Shown piece by piece: positions 16,953 through 25,893 of a stretch of 64,000 nucleotides of DNA. The position numbers and the translations under genes are program-made. Numbering within the stretch: the stretch's first letter is position 1; every line of letters begins with the position of its first letter. The DNA comes from Amphibacillus marinus (GTDB lineage: Bacteria; Bacillota; Bacilli; Bacillales; Amphibacillaceae), in contig NZ_FODJ01000001.1 of NCBI RefSeq assembly GCF_900110345.1, positions 248,001-312,000 of the forward strand. Direction: 5' to 3'. The notes under the pieces are model-generated. The model was given only the letters and a program-made list of their open reading frames with translations. It did no database searches and had not been told where the DNA came from.

Positions 16953-18747
16953 TATGATCCTCCTTGTTCATTAGAACATGCTCTGCTACAAATTCAATAC
17001 TGGATGCAGCCTTACCTTCTGTTTCAAAAATGATAAGCTCATTTTTTCCTATATTGAGCTTTGGTGCTGGTACGTACAAACTTTGCTGGGGACCTTCCTC
17101 CCAGAATCGTCCTAGATTAAAATTATTTAAAAAGACAACACCTTTCCCCCAGCCAGGTAGTGCTAAGTAAGTATCGACCGCTTGATCAATCTCAAATGTA
17201 ATGCGATAGAAAGCCGGCAAACCAGATTGATAGGCTTTTTCAAAATCTAAATTAGCTAAGTTATCGAGTGGTAAACAAAAATGATCCCAACCCGATTGCT
17301 GATACTCATCTAACATGACCGCTGTTCCAATCCCTTTACGTTGGTCATTTAAGTAGGGACCAAAGTTTGCGCGGCCCATGTTCTCAACTAAAATAGCTAA
17401 TTGATTGTCTTGATTCTCTCTGAGCTGGATATATTCCTTCCGGTAAAAACTGTCGCGATAAGCAGTAAACTGATGCGTTTTATTTAAAAAAACGTGCGCA
17501 CGATCTTGTGTTCCAAGCAGCTTAATCGATTGCTTCAATGGTAATTTTCCAAGCTGACTTTGATACAGAATATAACCATAAGCCTGATCAAGCATTTCCA
17601 TCGTGACAGGATAATCACAATGAATAGGCGAAGCCAAATCCTCTAACACTTCAAATAAGCCAACTTTGTCGCTGACCAGAAAACTTCCATAAGCTTTTTT
17701 TAATACAATTGGTGTCGTTGGGCGTTCAAAATAGTGTTGGTTGAACGCCTTTGCAATTGTCTCTTGGAAGCGATAATAACTCTCCGTTAATTCACCTGAC
17801 TCATCAATTGGTGCCCCATAATCATACGATGTGGTAGCAGGTGCATATTCTTCTTTGTAATAGTCATCTTTAACACGCTCGTAATAGTTGGCACCATTCA
17901 TAAAACCAAAATTGGTCCCACCGTGAATCATATAAATATTGACATGGCCGATATCTAGCATATTGAGTAAATCCTGGTTAATGGCTGCTAAGTTACGACG
18001 TTCATGTAGCCCACCCCAGACGTTAAACCAACCAATCCAGAACTCCATACACATTAAGGGTTTATTGGGAATAAGTGTGCGCAGGGAATGAATTCGTTCC
18101 CGCAAATCACTCCCACAATTAATTGTCGGTAGCGCATATCCAGGGATTGAACCCGCGTTTAAAATGCTTTGTCTTGTGCTATCTGATGTTACAAGTGGCA
18201 CGGTCACACCGTTTTCCTTCATAATATGTACAAGACGCTTTAAATACGCTTTCTCGTTACTAAAGTAACCGTATTCATTTTCAACTTGCATTAAAATGAT
18301 CGGGCCAGCTTGATCAACTTGAAGTGGTGCAATGTGTATAAATAATTCACGGAAATAATCAGACAAATGCTGAATAAATGGCTCATACAAGCTGCGTACT
18401 CGCATTGCTGGATCTTTCAACAACCATGCTGGTAAACCACCGAACTCCCACTCAGCACAAATATATGGCGATGCACGTAAGATCACATATAGTCCGATTT
18501 GCTCAGCTAACTGTATAAACCTTATTAGATCATATTGCCCCGAAAACTGATATTTTCCCTTTTCAGGCTCATGCACATTCCAAGGTACATAAGTTTCAAT
18601 TGTATTGCAGCCCATATCTTTAACCTTTTGTAGCCGATCCTCCCAGTATGCTGGCTCAATTCTAAAATAGTGAATGGCACCTGATACGATCTGAAACGTC
18701 GCACCATTTAAGGTGAAGCTTTCTCTTACGTCAAATTTCTTCTGCAT
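16933..18747 (-). CDS. Beta-galactosidase, GH35
   Basis: A 604-residue GH35 enzyme. The N-terminal TIM barrel shows YFRIEPAYWEDRL, the acid/base Glu about 158 in QVENEYG and the nucleophile Glu about 235 in CMEFWIGWFNVWGG. C-terminal beta-sandwich domains follow (LPLKQSIKLLGTQDRAHVFL at about 400). No signal peptide, so it is intracellular. Bacillus carries a GH42 enzyme (YesZ) in the corresponding yes locus, so a GH35 appears to fill that place here. It probably removes galactose from side chains of imported rhamnogalacturonan I fragments. A GGAGGTG site precedes the ATG, and a strong cre site lies immediately upstream of it. Confidence 0.9.
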   Translation of the reverse strand: MQKKFDVRESFTLNGATFQIVSGAIHYFRIEPAYWEDRLQKVKDMGCNTIETYVPWNVHEPEKGKYQFSGQYDLIRFIQLAEQIGLYVILRASPYICAEWEFGGLPAWLLKDPAMRVRSLYEPFIQHLSDYFRELFIHIAPLQVDQAGPIILMQVENEYGYFSNEKAYLKRLVHIMKENGVTVPLVTSDSTRQSILNAGSIPGYALPTINCGSDLRERIHSLRTLIPNKPLMCMEFWIGWFNVWGGLHERRNLAAINQDLLNMLDIGHVNIYMIHGGTNFGFMNGANYYERVKDDYYKEEYAPATTSYDYGAPIDESGELTESYYRFQETIAKAFNQHYFERPTTPIVLKKAYGSFLVSDKVGLFEVLEDLASPIHCDYPVTMEMLDQAYGYILYQSQLGKLPLKQSIKLLGTQDRAHVFLNKTHQFTAYRDSFYRKEYIQLRENQDNQLAILVENMGRANFGPYLNDQRKGIGTAVMLDEYQQSGWDHFCLPLDNLANLDFEKAYQSGLPAFYRITFEIDQAVDTYLALPGWGKGVVFLNNFNLGRFWEEGPQQSLYVPAPKLNIGKNELIIFETEGKAASSIEFVAEHVLMNKEDHNDGDET

Positions 18748-18766
18748 TAATAATTAACACCTCCAA

Positions 18767-18780
18767 AGAAAGCGTTTCCA
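18767..18780 (-). promoter_or_regulatory. cre site immediately upstream of the GH35 gene
   Basis: The minus strand reads TGGAAACGCTTTCT, fitting the CcpA consensus at nearly every position. It touches the ribosome binding site (18,758-18,764), a roadblock-type position for catabolite repression. Confidence 0.65.
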
Positions 18781-18836
18781 CTTTTACCCTTAGTATACGA
18801 CTAAACTGCTTCTAAGTCAATATTTCCAAAAACAAA

Positions 18837-18876
18837 AACAAACAAAACAACTATTTTTACTTTTGTTTTGTTTGTT
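18837..18876. promoter_or_regulatory. 12-bp inverted repeat upstream of GH35, possible operator
   Basis: AACAAACAAAAC (18,837-18,848) and its exact complement (18,865-18,876) lie 90-130 bp upstream of the GH35 start with a 16-base A/T spacer. Transcribed, it would be a weak hairpin. Its place suits a binding site for a dimeric activator such as YesS or YesN. Confidence 0.35.
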
Positions 18877-19032
18877 AATTAATAACACGTGTTCATACTG
18901 CAGACATTTCAGTCAAAAGCTATCATCATCCAGCTTTATACGTAATCACGCTAATTAAGCTTGTTGTGCATTTAAACTTAGCTTTAGAAGTAACTGCAAT
19001 TAGTCTTATAAGTGAGCTCGCTTTCAAATAGA

Positions 19033-19070
19033 AAAACCAATCTAGTGAATGTTAATCACAGATTGGTTTT
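19033..19070 (-). terminator. Intrinsic terminator after the rhaM-isomerase-GH105 operon
   Basis: AAAACCAATCT (19,033-19,043) pairs with AGATTGGTTTT (19,060-19,070), extended inward by GTGA/TCAC. On the minus strand a T-run follows. It lies 29 bp past the GH105 stop. Confidence 0.75.
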
Positions 19071-19098
19071 CCTTTATCTAGCTTTACAAGACTTAAGT

Positions 19099-20190
19099 TT
19101 ACGCATATATATATAAATATTCAGTAAGACAAAGGATAGCTAAGGATTGACCATACGGCATCGTTGTTTGATCAATTTCACGATAGAAATCAAGATCATC
19201 ACCCATTCCAGTTCCAATAGATACTTTCTCTAATGCTCCTTGATCATTAATTTCATTGATGATCGCCTCTAAAGCACGCTCGGCTACCGGTAAATAGCGC
19301 TTTGGTAAATAGCGCTTACGAATAGCTTTAAGTATGCCATAAGTAAATCCAGCTGAAGCTGAAGCTTCTAGGTAAGAAGAAGAATCATCAACTAATGTAT
19401 GCCATAGACCACCTTGATGTTGCAACTTTTCAAGTGCTTCAACTTGTCTAGTTAATGTGCTAACGAGATAATCAAATAGAAAATCTCCTTTGCGCAGATC
19501 GAGCATGTCAATAATCTCTGGTATTGAAATTGTCGCCCAACAATTTCCCCGCCCCCATAGTGCTGATGCAAAGTTATGGTGGCCTTCAAATGTCCAGCCA
19601 TGGAACCAAAGACCAGTTTGCTTGTCTGCTAAATATTTAATGTGTAAGAGAAATTGGCGCTTAGCTTCTTCAATGTAATCAGACCGATTAAGTAATTGAC
19701 CTATTTTTGCCAATGGCAGTACAGTCATCATTAATGTATCTGCCCATAATTGATTTTTATTTTCTGGACCATAGGTCATGTGCTGGAGACCATCTTCATC
19801 GGTACGTGGCATATCAAACATTACCCAGTCAGCCCATTGCTCCAAGTATGGCAAGTACTCCTGTTTACCTTGATCTTGGTATAAGTAAGCCATTGTTAAT
19901 AAAGGAGCCATTGTATTCACGTTTTTCGGTGGCGAGCCTTCCATAAGTCTTTGATCAAACCATTCTGTTAAAATATGAATAGCCGTCTCACTTTTTGTCA
20001 ATTGCCAATATTGGTAGAGGCCATATAGACCAACACCCTGCGGCCAGTTCCAGACATGCCAGCTTTTATCATCAACAATCAGCCCGTCGAAATCAAGTAA
20101 AAACTCTCCCGTATCATCGGTAATTTTGGCAAGATTTTGTGCTAATAATTCAATATTTTCAATGACGCGTTCTTTTTTAATTGTTGTCAT
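19099..20190 (-). CDS. GH105 (GH88-like) unsaturated rhamnogalacturonyl hydrolase, YesR/YteR family
   Basis: A 363-residue alpha/alpha-barrel protein. The motifs are those of GH105: WNWPQGVGLYGLYQYW (about 47-62), the likely catalytic Asp about 151 in QLWADTLMM, WFHGWTFEGHHNF and ALWGRGNCW (about 200-220). GH105 hydrates the 4,5-double bond of delta-4,5-galacturonyl-rhamnose made by lyases, freeing rhamnose and a keto-uronate. No signal peptide. It is more divergent than the second GH105 at 49,777-50,871 and may prefer different oligomers. It follows the isomerase by 18 bp in the rhaM operon, which ties it to rhamnose release. Confidence 0.8.
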   Translation of the reverse strand: MTTIKKERVIENIELLAQNLAKITDDTGEFLLDFDGLIVDDKSWHVWNWPQGVGLYGLYQYWQLTKSETAIHILTEWFDQRLMEGSPPKNVNTMAPLLTMAYLYQDQGKQEYLPYLEQWADWVMFDMPRTDEDGLQHMTYGPENKNQLWADTLMMTVLPLAKIGQLLNRSDYIEEAKRQFLLHIKYLADKQTGLWFHGWTFEGHHNFASALWGRGNCWATISIPEIIDMLDLRKGDFLFDYLVSTLTRQVEALEKLQHQGGLWHTLVDDSSSYLEASASAGFTYGILKAIRKRYLPKRYLPVAERALEAIINEINDQGALEKVSIGTGMGDDLDFYREIDQTTMPYGQSLAILCLTEYLYIYA

Positions 20191-20208
20191 TAAGATCCCT
20201 CCATTAAG

Positions 20209-21045
20209 CTAATTCTCTTTCAAACAATTCTTTAAGTAATCAATACTTGCTGAAATATGAGGCTCCTGTGTTTCTTCTAATAGAATTGGTAGACACGGTT
20301 TATTCGGATGAAGTTTGCTAATCAAATGCGGATAGTCCAATCTACCATGACCAACCGGAACAACTTTTAGTTGGTTGTCTGCAACAATGAAGTCTTTAGC
20401 ATGAACAATAACAATTCGATCGCCAAACAACTCAAATGCTTCATCAATAACTTCTGTTTGTTGCTCATAATTCGCTAAGGTTAAATAATTAACTGGATCA
20501 AAGATGACCTGAAGATTATGAGAAGGCACACGCTCAATTAATCGTTGCATCATTTGTGGTGAATAGATGGGATGATTGATACCACCTTCAATGCCGACAA
20601 TTACACCAAACCGCTCTGCTTCATTAACCAATTCTTGCACGCTCGCCACAACAAGCTCAAATGCTTCCTCCGTAAAATTCGCTTCTGTATAAATAATCTC
20701 CTCAAGGACACTGCCCGTCTCAGATGCAACAATACTACAATCAAAATCACGAGCAAAGCGAATATGCGCTTTAAAGTAGTCAAGTGCATCTTGACGTTCT
20801 ACTAAATTAGGATGAATCATGTTGATATAGCAGCCAAGTACAGCAATATCAATATGGTGATCACGACAGTGAGTCGCAACGGTTCTAGCCAACCCAGTAT
20901 TTAAGCTCTCGGTGTTAATCGGCCATTCCTTAATTGATTTCTTTAGGGCAAATTGAATGGCATGTATGTCTTTAGCCGCAAGCTTCTTAGTTAAATCAAG
21001 GAGATCCTTGTTCTCTATGTCGTGTGCTCTAATCCCAATATTCAA
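20209..21045 (-). CDS. Sugar phosphate isomerase/epimerase family TIM-barrel protein
   Basis: About 279 residues of the xylose-isomerase-like TIM-barrel superfamily. Metal-ligand-type motifs are visible: VIVGIEGGINHPIYS (Glu), VIFDPVNYLT (Asp), IVIVHAKDF (His) and LPILLEETQEP (Glu). The start is taken as TTG 21,045, one base after the rhaM stop, because AAAGGGGGTG at the end of rhaM is correctly spaced from it; the longer reading from 21,087 would sit within rhaM. Tight coupling to rhamnose mutarotase suggests a role in rhamnose or keto-sugar metabolism. The actual substrate is unknown; RhaA-type isomerases are a different family. Confidence 0.7.
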   Translation of the reverse strand: MNIGIRAHDIENKDLLDLTKKLAAKDIHAIQFALKKSIKEWPINTESLNTGLARTVATHCRDHHIDIAVLGCYINMIHPNLVERQDALDYFKAHIRFARDFDCSIVASETGSVLEEIIYTEANFTEEAFELVVASVQELVNEAERFGVIVGIEGGINHPIYSPQMMQRLIERVPSHNLQVIFDPVNYLTLANYEQQTEVIDEAFELFGDRIVIVHAKDFIVADNQLKVVPVGHGRLDYPHLISKLHPNKPCLPILLEETQEPHISASIDYLKNCLKEN

Positions 21046-21046
21046 C

Positions 21047-21367
21047 TTATTCACCCCCTTTGATGAAGAACATTTCATCAAGCGCAATTGTTACTGGGCT
21101 TTGGTCTGAGTTGGTATCCATAATTGGTGCCATATATGTCCACCACTTTTGATTAATGGCTGTGGCTGCAACCCGTTCCCATTGCTCCTCGTCTGATGCC
21201 TCTAAAAACGCAAATAATTCGCTGGATTGTTTGTCTAAATAAATGCCATAAGTAACAACACCATGAGCATTTAACACAGCGAGTAGCTCAGGCCAGAGCT
21301 CTTGATGTCGTTTGTAATACTCATCATGTTGATCGGGGTGAACCCTCATTTTAAACGCTTTTCTCAT
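21047..21367 (-). CDS. rhaM: L-rhamnose mutarotase
   Basis: A 106-residue protein of the RhaM/YiiL family, which interconverts alpha- and beta-L-rhamnopyranose. The alpha+beta barrel shows the family pattern: FKMRVHPDQHDEYYKRHQEL near the N-terminus with the His residues, GIYLDKQSSELFAFLE in the middle, and WWTYMAPIMDTNSD near the end. The ATG at 21,367 has GGAGG nine bases upstream. It is the first gene of an operon continuing to the isomerase and GH105, and lies divergent from yesM. This shows that rhamnose is an expected end product. Confidence 0.9.
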   Translation of the reverse strand: MRKAFKMRVHPDQHDEYYKRHQELWPELLAVLNAHGVVTYGIYLDKQSSELFAFLEASDEEQWERVAATAINQKWWTYMAPIMDTNSDQSPVTIALDEMFFIKGGE

Positions 21368-21424
21368 TTAAATTGCCTCCACTTATGCTATTATATTTTT
21401 AAAGATACATTGAAAACCCTTACA

Positions 21425-21440
21425 CTATTATATATAATAG
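21425..21440. promoter_or_regulatory. Perfect 16-bp palindrome in the rhaM/yesM divergent promoter region
   Basis: CTATTATATATAATAG reads the same on both strands and lies between the two divergent starts. Each half also resembles a -10 box, so it may be overlapping promoters, or a site for YesN. No test is possible from sequence alone. Confidence 0.3.
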
Positions 21441-21513
21441 AACTACTAATTTCTATATAAAAAAACAACTTTCTCTATAAGAAATTAACTCTTTTGAGTT
21501 AGGGCGTGCTGAT

Positions 21514-23217
21514 TTGTTTAAAAAGTACTCATTCAAACATCTATTATTTTTAAGTATGACCTCTTTATTCTTAGTTTCTATCGCCATTATAATAGCAGTG
21601 AACTATCGTGTTTCCGTCACTGAAATTGTCAATTTATCCGCACAGCAACAGAGGACGAACTTGTTACTTATTCAAGAGAGCTTAAACGAGCAATTACGTT
21701 CAATTGAGAATAATGCTGTCGTCATGGCACGTCAATCTAATTTACGCAATGTTATTAGTGGTGGAACGAGTTATTATCAGGCCAATTTATTAACCCTAGA
21801 CCTATCCAATACAGTCTATACCAATGGTAGCGTGCATTCTATTGAGATATTTATGAACGAGCCGCCTACCAATAATATTCAAAACCCAGTGCGCTATGGT
21901 GAACTGGAGCAAGCTCTCGAAACGACGTGGATGAATGTCTTCGATGAATATGCCGCAGCGTGGGTCGGCATTCGCTCTATTGAAATGATCTATGGTGAGG
22001 ACCGTGTTATTAGCCACGCGCGGGTGATTAAAAACGCACGCGGACAAACCGAAGGCATTCTTGTTGTTAATTTAGACCCATTAATTGTTGAGAATTGGCT
22101 ACGGAAATTTGATCTTGCTTCAACACTTTATTTAGTTAATAACACAGGCCATGTGCTAGCAAGTACCAATGTAGCCGGTATTGGCGAAAACTTTTATCGG
22201 CCAGATATTCTAACCGATTCGGCCGAACAAACGCATTCACATACAATCGATGATGAGCTCATTGTGACTAGCGCACTGCTCCCCTATCAATGGACTCTTA
22301 TTGGGGTAACACCTTATCAAGCCCTTACACAATCTAGTGTACTTGTTGCACAACGCTTGATTTCACTTGGCGTAATTACCATTAGTGTCGCTCTAATTAT
22401 TGCTTTATTATTATCAAAACAACTTACTAAACCAATTAAAGAGCTTACATGTTTAATGAACCATTACCAGCTAAATCGTTCACAGCAACAAATTCCTGAT
22501 GATTACAAAAATGAGTTTGGTCAGCTCTTTTCAGGCTATAAAAACCTAATTAATCGTAATGAGCAGTTACACCACTCTTATATTAAAAAGTATAAACAAC
22601 ACAAGCAAGCTGAATTAAAAGCCTTACAAGCTAATATCAATCCCCATTTCTTATATAATACGCTGGATCAAATTAACTGGCGCGCCATTGAGCATGGTGA
22701 TGATGACATGAGCCGAATTATTGAATTACTCGGTGAAATGCTAAGGATCGGCCTATCGAATGGTGAAAGTATTTTAACAATTGAGAATGAAGTTGATTAT
22801 CTCGAAAAATACTTAAAGCTCCAATTAATCCGAATGAAAGGCAATTTTATGTATGATCTAACTGTAGCAGCATCAGTCAAGCAGGCCTTAATTCCCAAGC
22901 TTACGCTTCAACCTTTTGTTGAAAATGCCATTGTGCATGGTTTAGCTGGCATTGCCCATGGTAAACTTGAACTCTCTGTCACACAAGTGGACAAACGGAT
23001 TATTATTAGTATTAAAGATAATGGGATTGGTGCTGATTCCTTCAAAAAAAAGCAAGGTGATTCCAAAAGTGGTGGCTATGGTATTCAAAATGTCCGAGAA
23101 CGTTTGACACATTATTTTAACTATCAAGCAAAGCTAACCCTATCTAATCACCAACAAGGTGGTGTAGAGGTGCAAATAAATATACCATTTATAACAGATC
23201 AACATGAACTTGGGTAA
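21514..23217 (+). CDS. yesM: Sensor histidine kinase, YesM-like
   Basis: A 567-residue protein (YesM is 577). Transmembrane segments lie at about 11-30 and 283-304 around an extracellular Cache-like sensor, followed by a HAMP region and a His_kinase/HATPase_c module. The phospho-acceptor His about 378 is in NINPHFLYNTLDQ. The N box PFVENAIVHG is at about 466, with DNGIGAD and GGYGIQNVRERL after it. It starts with TTG at 21,514, with AGGG about ten bases upstream and no better in-frame start. It pairs with the YesN-like regulator 23 bp downstream and presumably senses extracellular pectic sugars. Confidence 0.85.
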   Translation: MFKKYSFKHLLFLSMTSLFLVSIAIIIAVNYRVSVTEIVNLSAQQQRTNLLLIQESLNEQLRSIENNAVVMARQSNLRNVISGGTSYYQANLLTLDLSNTVYTNGSVHSIEIFMNEPPTNNIQNPVRYGELEQALETTWMNVFDEYAAAWVGIRSIEMIYGEDRVISHARVIKNARGQTEGILVVNLDPLIVENWLRKFDLASTLYLVNNTGHVLASTNVAGIGENFYRPDILTDSAEQTHSHTIDDELIVTSALLPYQWTLIGVTPYQALTQSSVLVAQRLISLGVITISVALIIALLLSKQLTKPIKELTCLMNHYQLNRSQQQIPDDYKNEFGQLFSGYKNLINRNEQLHHSYIKKYKQHKQAELKALQANINPHFLYNTLDQINWRAIEHGDDDMSRIIELLGEMLRIGLSNGESILTIENEVDYLEKYLKLQLIRMKGNFMYDLTVAASVKQALIPKLTLQPFVENAIVHGLAGIAHGKLELSVTQVDKRIIISIKDNGIGADSFKKKQGDSKSGGYGIQNVRERLTHYFNYQAKLTLSNHQQGGVEVQINIPFITDQHELG

Positions 23218-23240
23218 ATGTAAAAGGAGTGGAGAATCAC

Positions 23241-24809
23241 ATGAATTGGAATGTCGTTATTATTGATGATGACTATCAAGTTGTCGCGGGTATGGAAGCT
23301 ACTCTGAAGCAGTCAGGTTTACCATGTACAGTTGTAGGTACGGCGAACAATGGAAAAGCAGGGCTTGATCTTGTTCAGACAACCCTCCCGGATGTTATCA
23401 TTACAGATATTTATATGCCAATGATGGACGGCATTGACATGATTCGTCAGCTACGGCAGCAAGGCTTTAATCAGAAAATTATAATCCTAAGTGGCTACTC
23501 TGAATTCCAACATGCGCAGCAAGCTTTAAAACTAAACATTGTCGATTACCTGTCAAAGCCAGCTTCACGCTCGACTATTCTAACTACAATTGCGGATGTA
23601 CTTAATCAATTAACAGCAGAACAAGAAAAGAAACGCAGTAATCAGCAGTTTAGATTAAAACTAAAACAGTATGAAAAATATTTTGCTGAAGGCTTAATTG
23701 AACTTGCTATTAAAGGTCATATTGACCATGCTAGTCTGCAAACGAACCAGCGTCGCTTTATTAACAGATGGCCAGAGCAATTCCATCTTCCGGTCAAATT
23801 AAACTTTAAACACTTAAAGGATGCTGTTAGCGCACCACATAACTACGAGCTTCTTAGCTTTGCGATAGCCAATATTGTTAAGGACACCATAGCAGAGCAT
23901 GAGCTTGATCACTACTACATTGAAGTTGATCAAATTAATCATCTTCTCTGCTTTTATAAAAAAGATTGTGCGGGAAAAGCACTTAACGTGTTAGCTGGCA
24001 AAGCCCTACGAGCAATTAAGGAAAACTTACTATCCCTGTTGAAAGTGGATTTACAATTTGAATGCGCCCATTATTCAACAGAATGGCATGATTTCATTGC
24101 GGATGTTCACCAGTTGCTCGCTATGAAACTGCCATTTGCGTCGGATACACTAACGATTGAATTACCCAATATTAAGAAGCAGTTGTCTCGTGCTATTCAA
24201 TCAACTAATATTCAACTAATTCAGACTACGATTGATGATTTTTTCAAAACAGTCAGTACCTTTACATTTGCACCGGCAATTACTGTGCAGATTGGCATCG
24301 AGATCTTCACTATTTTTAAATATGAATTACATGAAAATGGTATCTATACATTAGATGATCTCTTCCAATCAACCGATCTCTACCAAACCTTTGTCCATTT
24401 TCGATCATGGCGAGAACTTGACTTTTTCTTTCAAGGTTTAATTGATCAATTAGCACAAGAACCAATTTTCCAAGACGATACCCGTCATTCTAAGTTAATA
24501 AATCAAGTCATTGCTTATATTGACAATAACTTGAACAGAAACTTAACCTTGAATGAAATTGCTGAAGAATTATTTATCTCTAGAAATTATTTAGGTAAAT
24601 TGTTCAAAACAAAAATGGCGATTTCATTCAAAGAATATGTAACCAAAGCAAAAATTGAAGCTGCACGAAAAATGCTCGTAACTGGCGACTATATGATTTA
24701 TGAAGCAGCCGAGGCAGTTGGCTTTGATAACCCAGCCTACTTTACGAGCGTCTTCAAAAAAGTAGCTGGGTATCCCCCTTCACAAATTATTCACGAGGAC
24801 AATAACTAA
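23241..24809 (+). CDS. yesN: Response regulator with AraC output domain, YesN-like
   Basis: About 522 residues. The receiver domain (1-120) has the acidic pocket IIDDD, phospho-acceptor Asp about 56 in ITDIYMPMMDG, and Lys in YLSKP. A long linker precedes the AraC helix-turn-helix pair at about 420-515 (LNEIAEELFISRNYLGKLFK, then EAAEAVGFDNPAYFTSVFKK). The ATG at 23,241 is chosen because GGAG is six bases upstream; GTG 23,229 lies inside the ribosome binding site. It should activate nearby transport and pectin genes on the signal from YesM. A strong terminator follows. Confidence 0.85.
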   Translation: MNWNVVIIDDDYQVVAGMEATLKQSGLPCTVVGTANNGKAGLDLVQTTLPDVIITDIYMPMMDGIDMIRQLRQQGFNQKIIILSGYSEFQHAQQALKLNIVDYLSKPASRSTILTTIADVLNQLTAEQEKKRSNQQFRLKLKQYEKYFAEGLIELAIKGHIDHASLQTNQRRFINRWPEQFHLPVKLNFKHLKDAVSAPHNYELLSFAIANIVKDTIAEHELDHYYIEVDQINHLLCFYKKDCAGKALNVLAGKALRAIKENLLSLLKVDLQFECAHYSTEWHDFIADVHQLLAMKLPFASDTLTIELPNIKKQLSRAIQSTNIQLIQTTIDDFFKTVSTFTFAPAITVQIGIEIFTIFKYELHENGIYTLDDLFQSTDLYQTFVHFRSWRELDFFFQGLIDQLAQEPIFQDDTRHSKLINQVIAYIDNNLNRNLTLNEIAEELFISRNYLGKLFKTKMAISFKEYVTKAKIEAARKMLVTGDYMIYEAAEAVGFDNPAYFTSVFKKVAGYPPSQIIHEDNN

Positions 24810-24819
24810 ACTTTATTAT

Positions 24820-24863
24820 AATTCAGCTCTAACTGTTGTAAATAGTTAGAGCTGAATTTTTTA
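24820..24863 (+). terminator. Intrinsic terminator after yesN
   Basis: A 15-bp perfect stem (24,820-24,834 with 24,844-24,858) is followed by a T-run. It marks the end of the yesMN operon and the edge of the pectin block. Confidence 0.85.
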
Positions 24864-24965
24864 TTAACCTAGGGCAGACTCTATTCTTCTTCAAATATTA
24901 TCTCTTTAACGCCACTGATTGTTAGCACCGTTGGCTGATCCTCACTTAACATACTTCATTGGTTT

Positions 24966-25510
24966 GCGCCAGGTTAACGCAAACTGGGGTTGCGTTAACC
25001 TGGTGCGACAATTCGCTGGCTTCGTCTACGCAAATCAGGGTTGCGTTAATCTGGCGCAACAAATCACTGGCTACGTTTACGTAAACTGGACTTGCGTTAA
25101 CCTAGCGCGACAAATCTCTGGCTACGTCTACGCAAACCGGACTTGCGTTAACCTGGCGCAACAAATCGCTGGCTTCGTCTACGTAAACCGGACTTGCGTT
25201 AATCTGGCGCAACAAATCACTGGCTACGTTTACGTAAACCGGACTTGCGTTAACCTGGCGCAACAAATCATTGGCTACGTCTACGCAAACTGGACTTGCA
25301 TTAATCTGGCGCGACAAATCTCTGGCTACGTCTACGTAAACCGGACTTGCGTTAACCTGGGGCAACAAATCACTGGCTACGTCTACGCAAACCGGACTTG
25401 CGTTAACCTGGGGCAACAAATCACTGGCTACGTCTACGCAAACTGGACTTGCGTTAATCTGGGACGACAAATCACTGGCTACGTTTACGTAAACTGGACT
25501 TGCGTTAACC
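24966..25510. repeat. 51-bp tandem repeat array, about 10.5 copies, with inverted half-sites
   Basis: The block TTGCGTTAACC (with small variants) recurs at 24,990, 25,041, 25,092, 25,143, 25,194, 25,245, 25,296, 25,347, 25,398, 25,449 and 25,500, exactly 51 bp apart. Each copy is preceded by an inverse half ((T/C)TACG(C/T)AAA), so adjacent units make hairpins. The first is perfect: CCAGGTTAACGCAA (24,969-24,982) with its complement (24,990-25,003). Because 51 is a multiple of three, long reading frames (plus 24,919-25,563; minus 25,102-25,470) open by chance; they lack ribosome binding sites. A two-copy relative is at 34,124-34,225. Function unknown. Confidence 0.9.
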
Positions 25511-25563
25511 TAAACCGAGATACTGCACGTCACATTATCGAAAAGGAAGTTGTCATTAACTGA

Positions 25564-25893
25564 TTATTAAAATTGAGGCCTTACACTCTGTTAATTAGAG
25601 ATAACCTAAAAGGAATGTTACATAGGTCCTAAAAACCAGGAGTTTAACAACGCTTTTGTTTTACTACCTTGCGTATTTGCTATTATACATGAAATTCATA
25701 ATTGCTTATATGCGTTCCCAACTTGACCATTAAGAGAAAGACTAAAAATATTAACCCGCTCTGTACCCCAATGGATTCGATTTTAATGACTGGCACAAAA
25801 GTGTCATCAACTTTCACTCCTCACAACGTAAAATAATGTCGCTCTAGCATGAATTTATATATCGTTGTATGCACCATAAAGCCCTAGATATTT
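25564..25893. other. Intergenic, no feature seen
   Basis: This 330-bp stretch between the repeat array and the XRE gene is A/T rich. It has no frame of length with a ribosome binding site and no strong hairpin; only a small GGCAC/GTGTC stem is visible near 25,795. Confidence 0.5.

Noticed and set aside
24966-25510. CRISPR array.
   Set aside because: The units are contiguous 51-bp tandem copies; there are no variable spacers and no cas genes nearby.
24919-25563. A 214-codon plus-strand frame (and a 122-codon minus frame) over the tandem repeats, which could be read as a repeat protein.
   Set aside because: Start is TTG without a ribosome binding site. Frames open on both strands only because the 51-bp unit is a multiple of three and has no stop. 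The related units at 34 kb are not in a frame.
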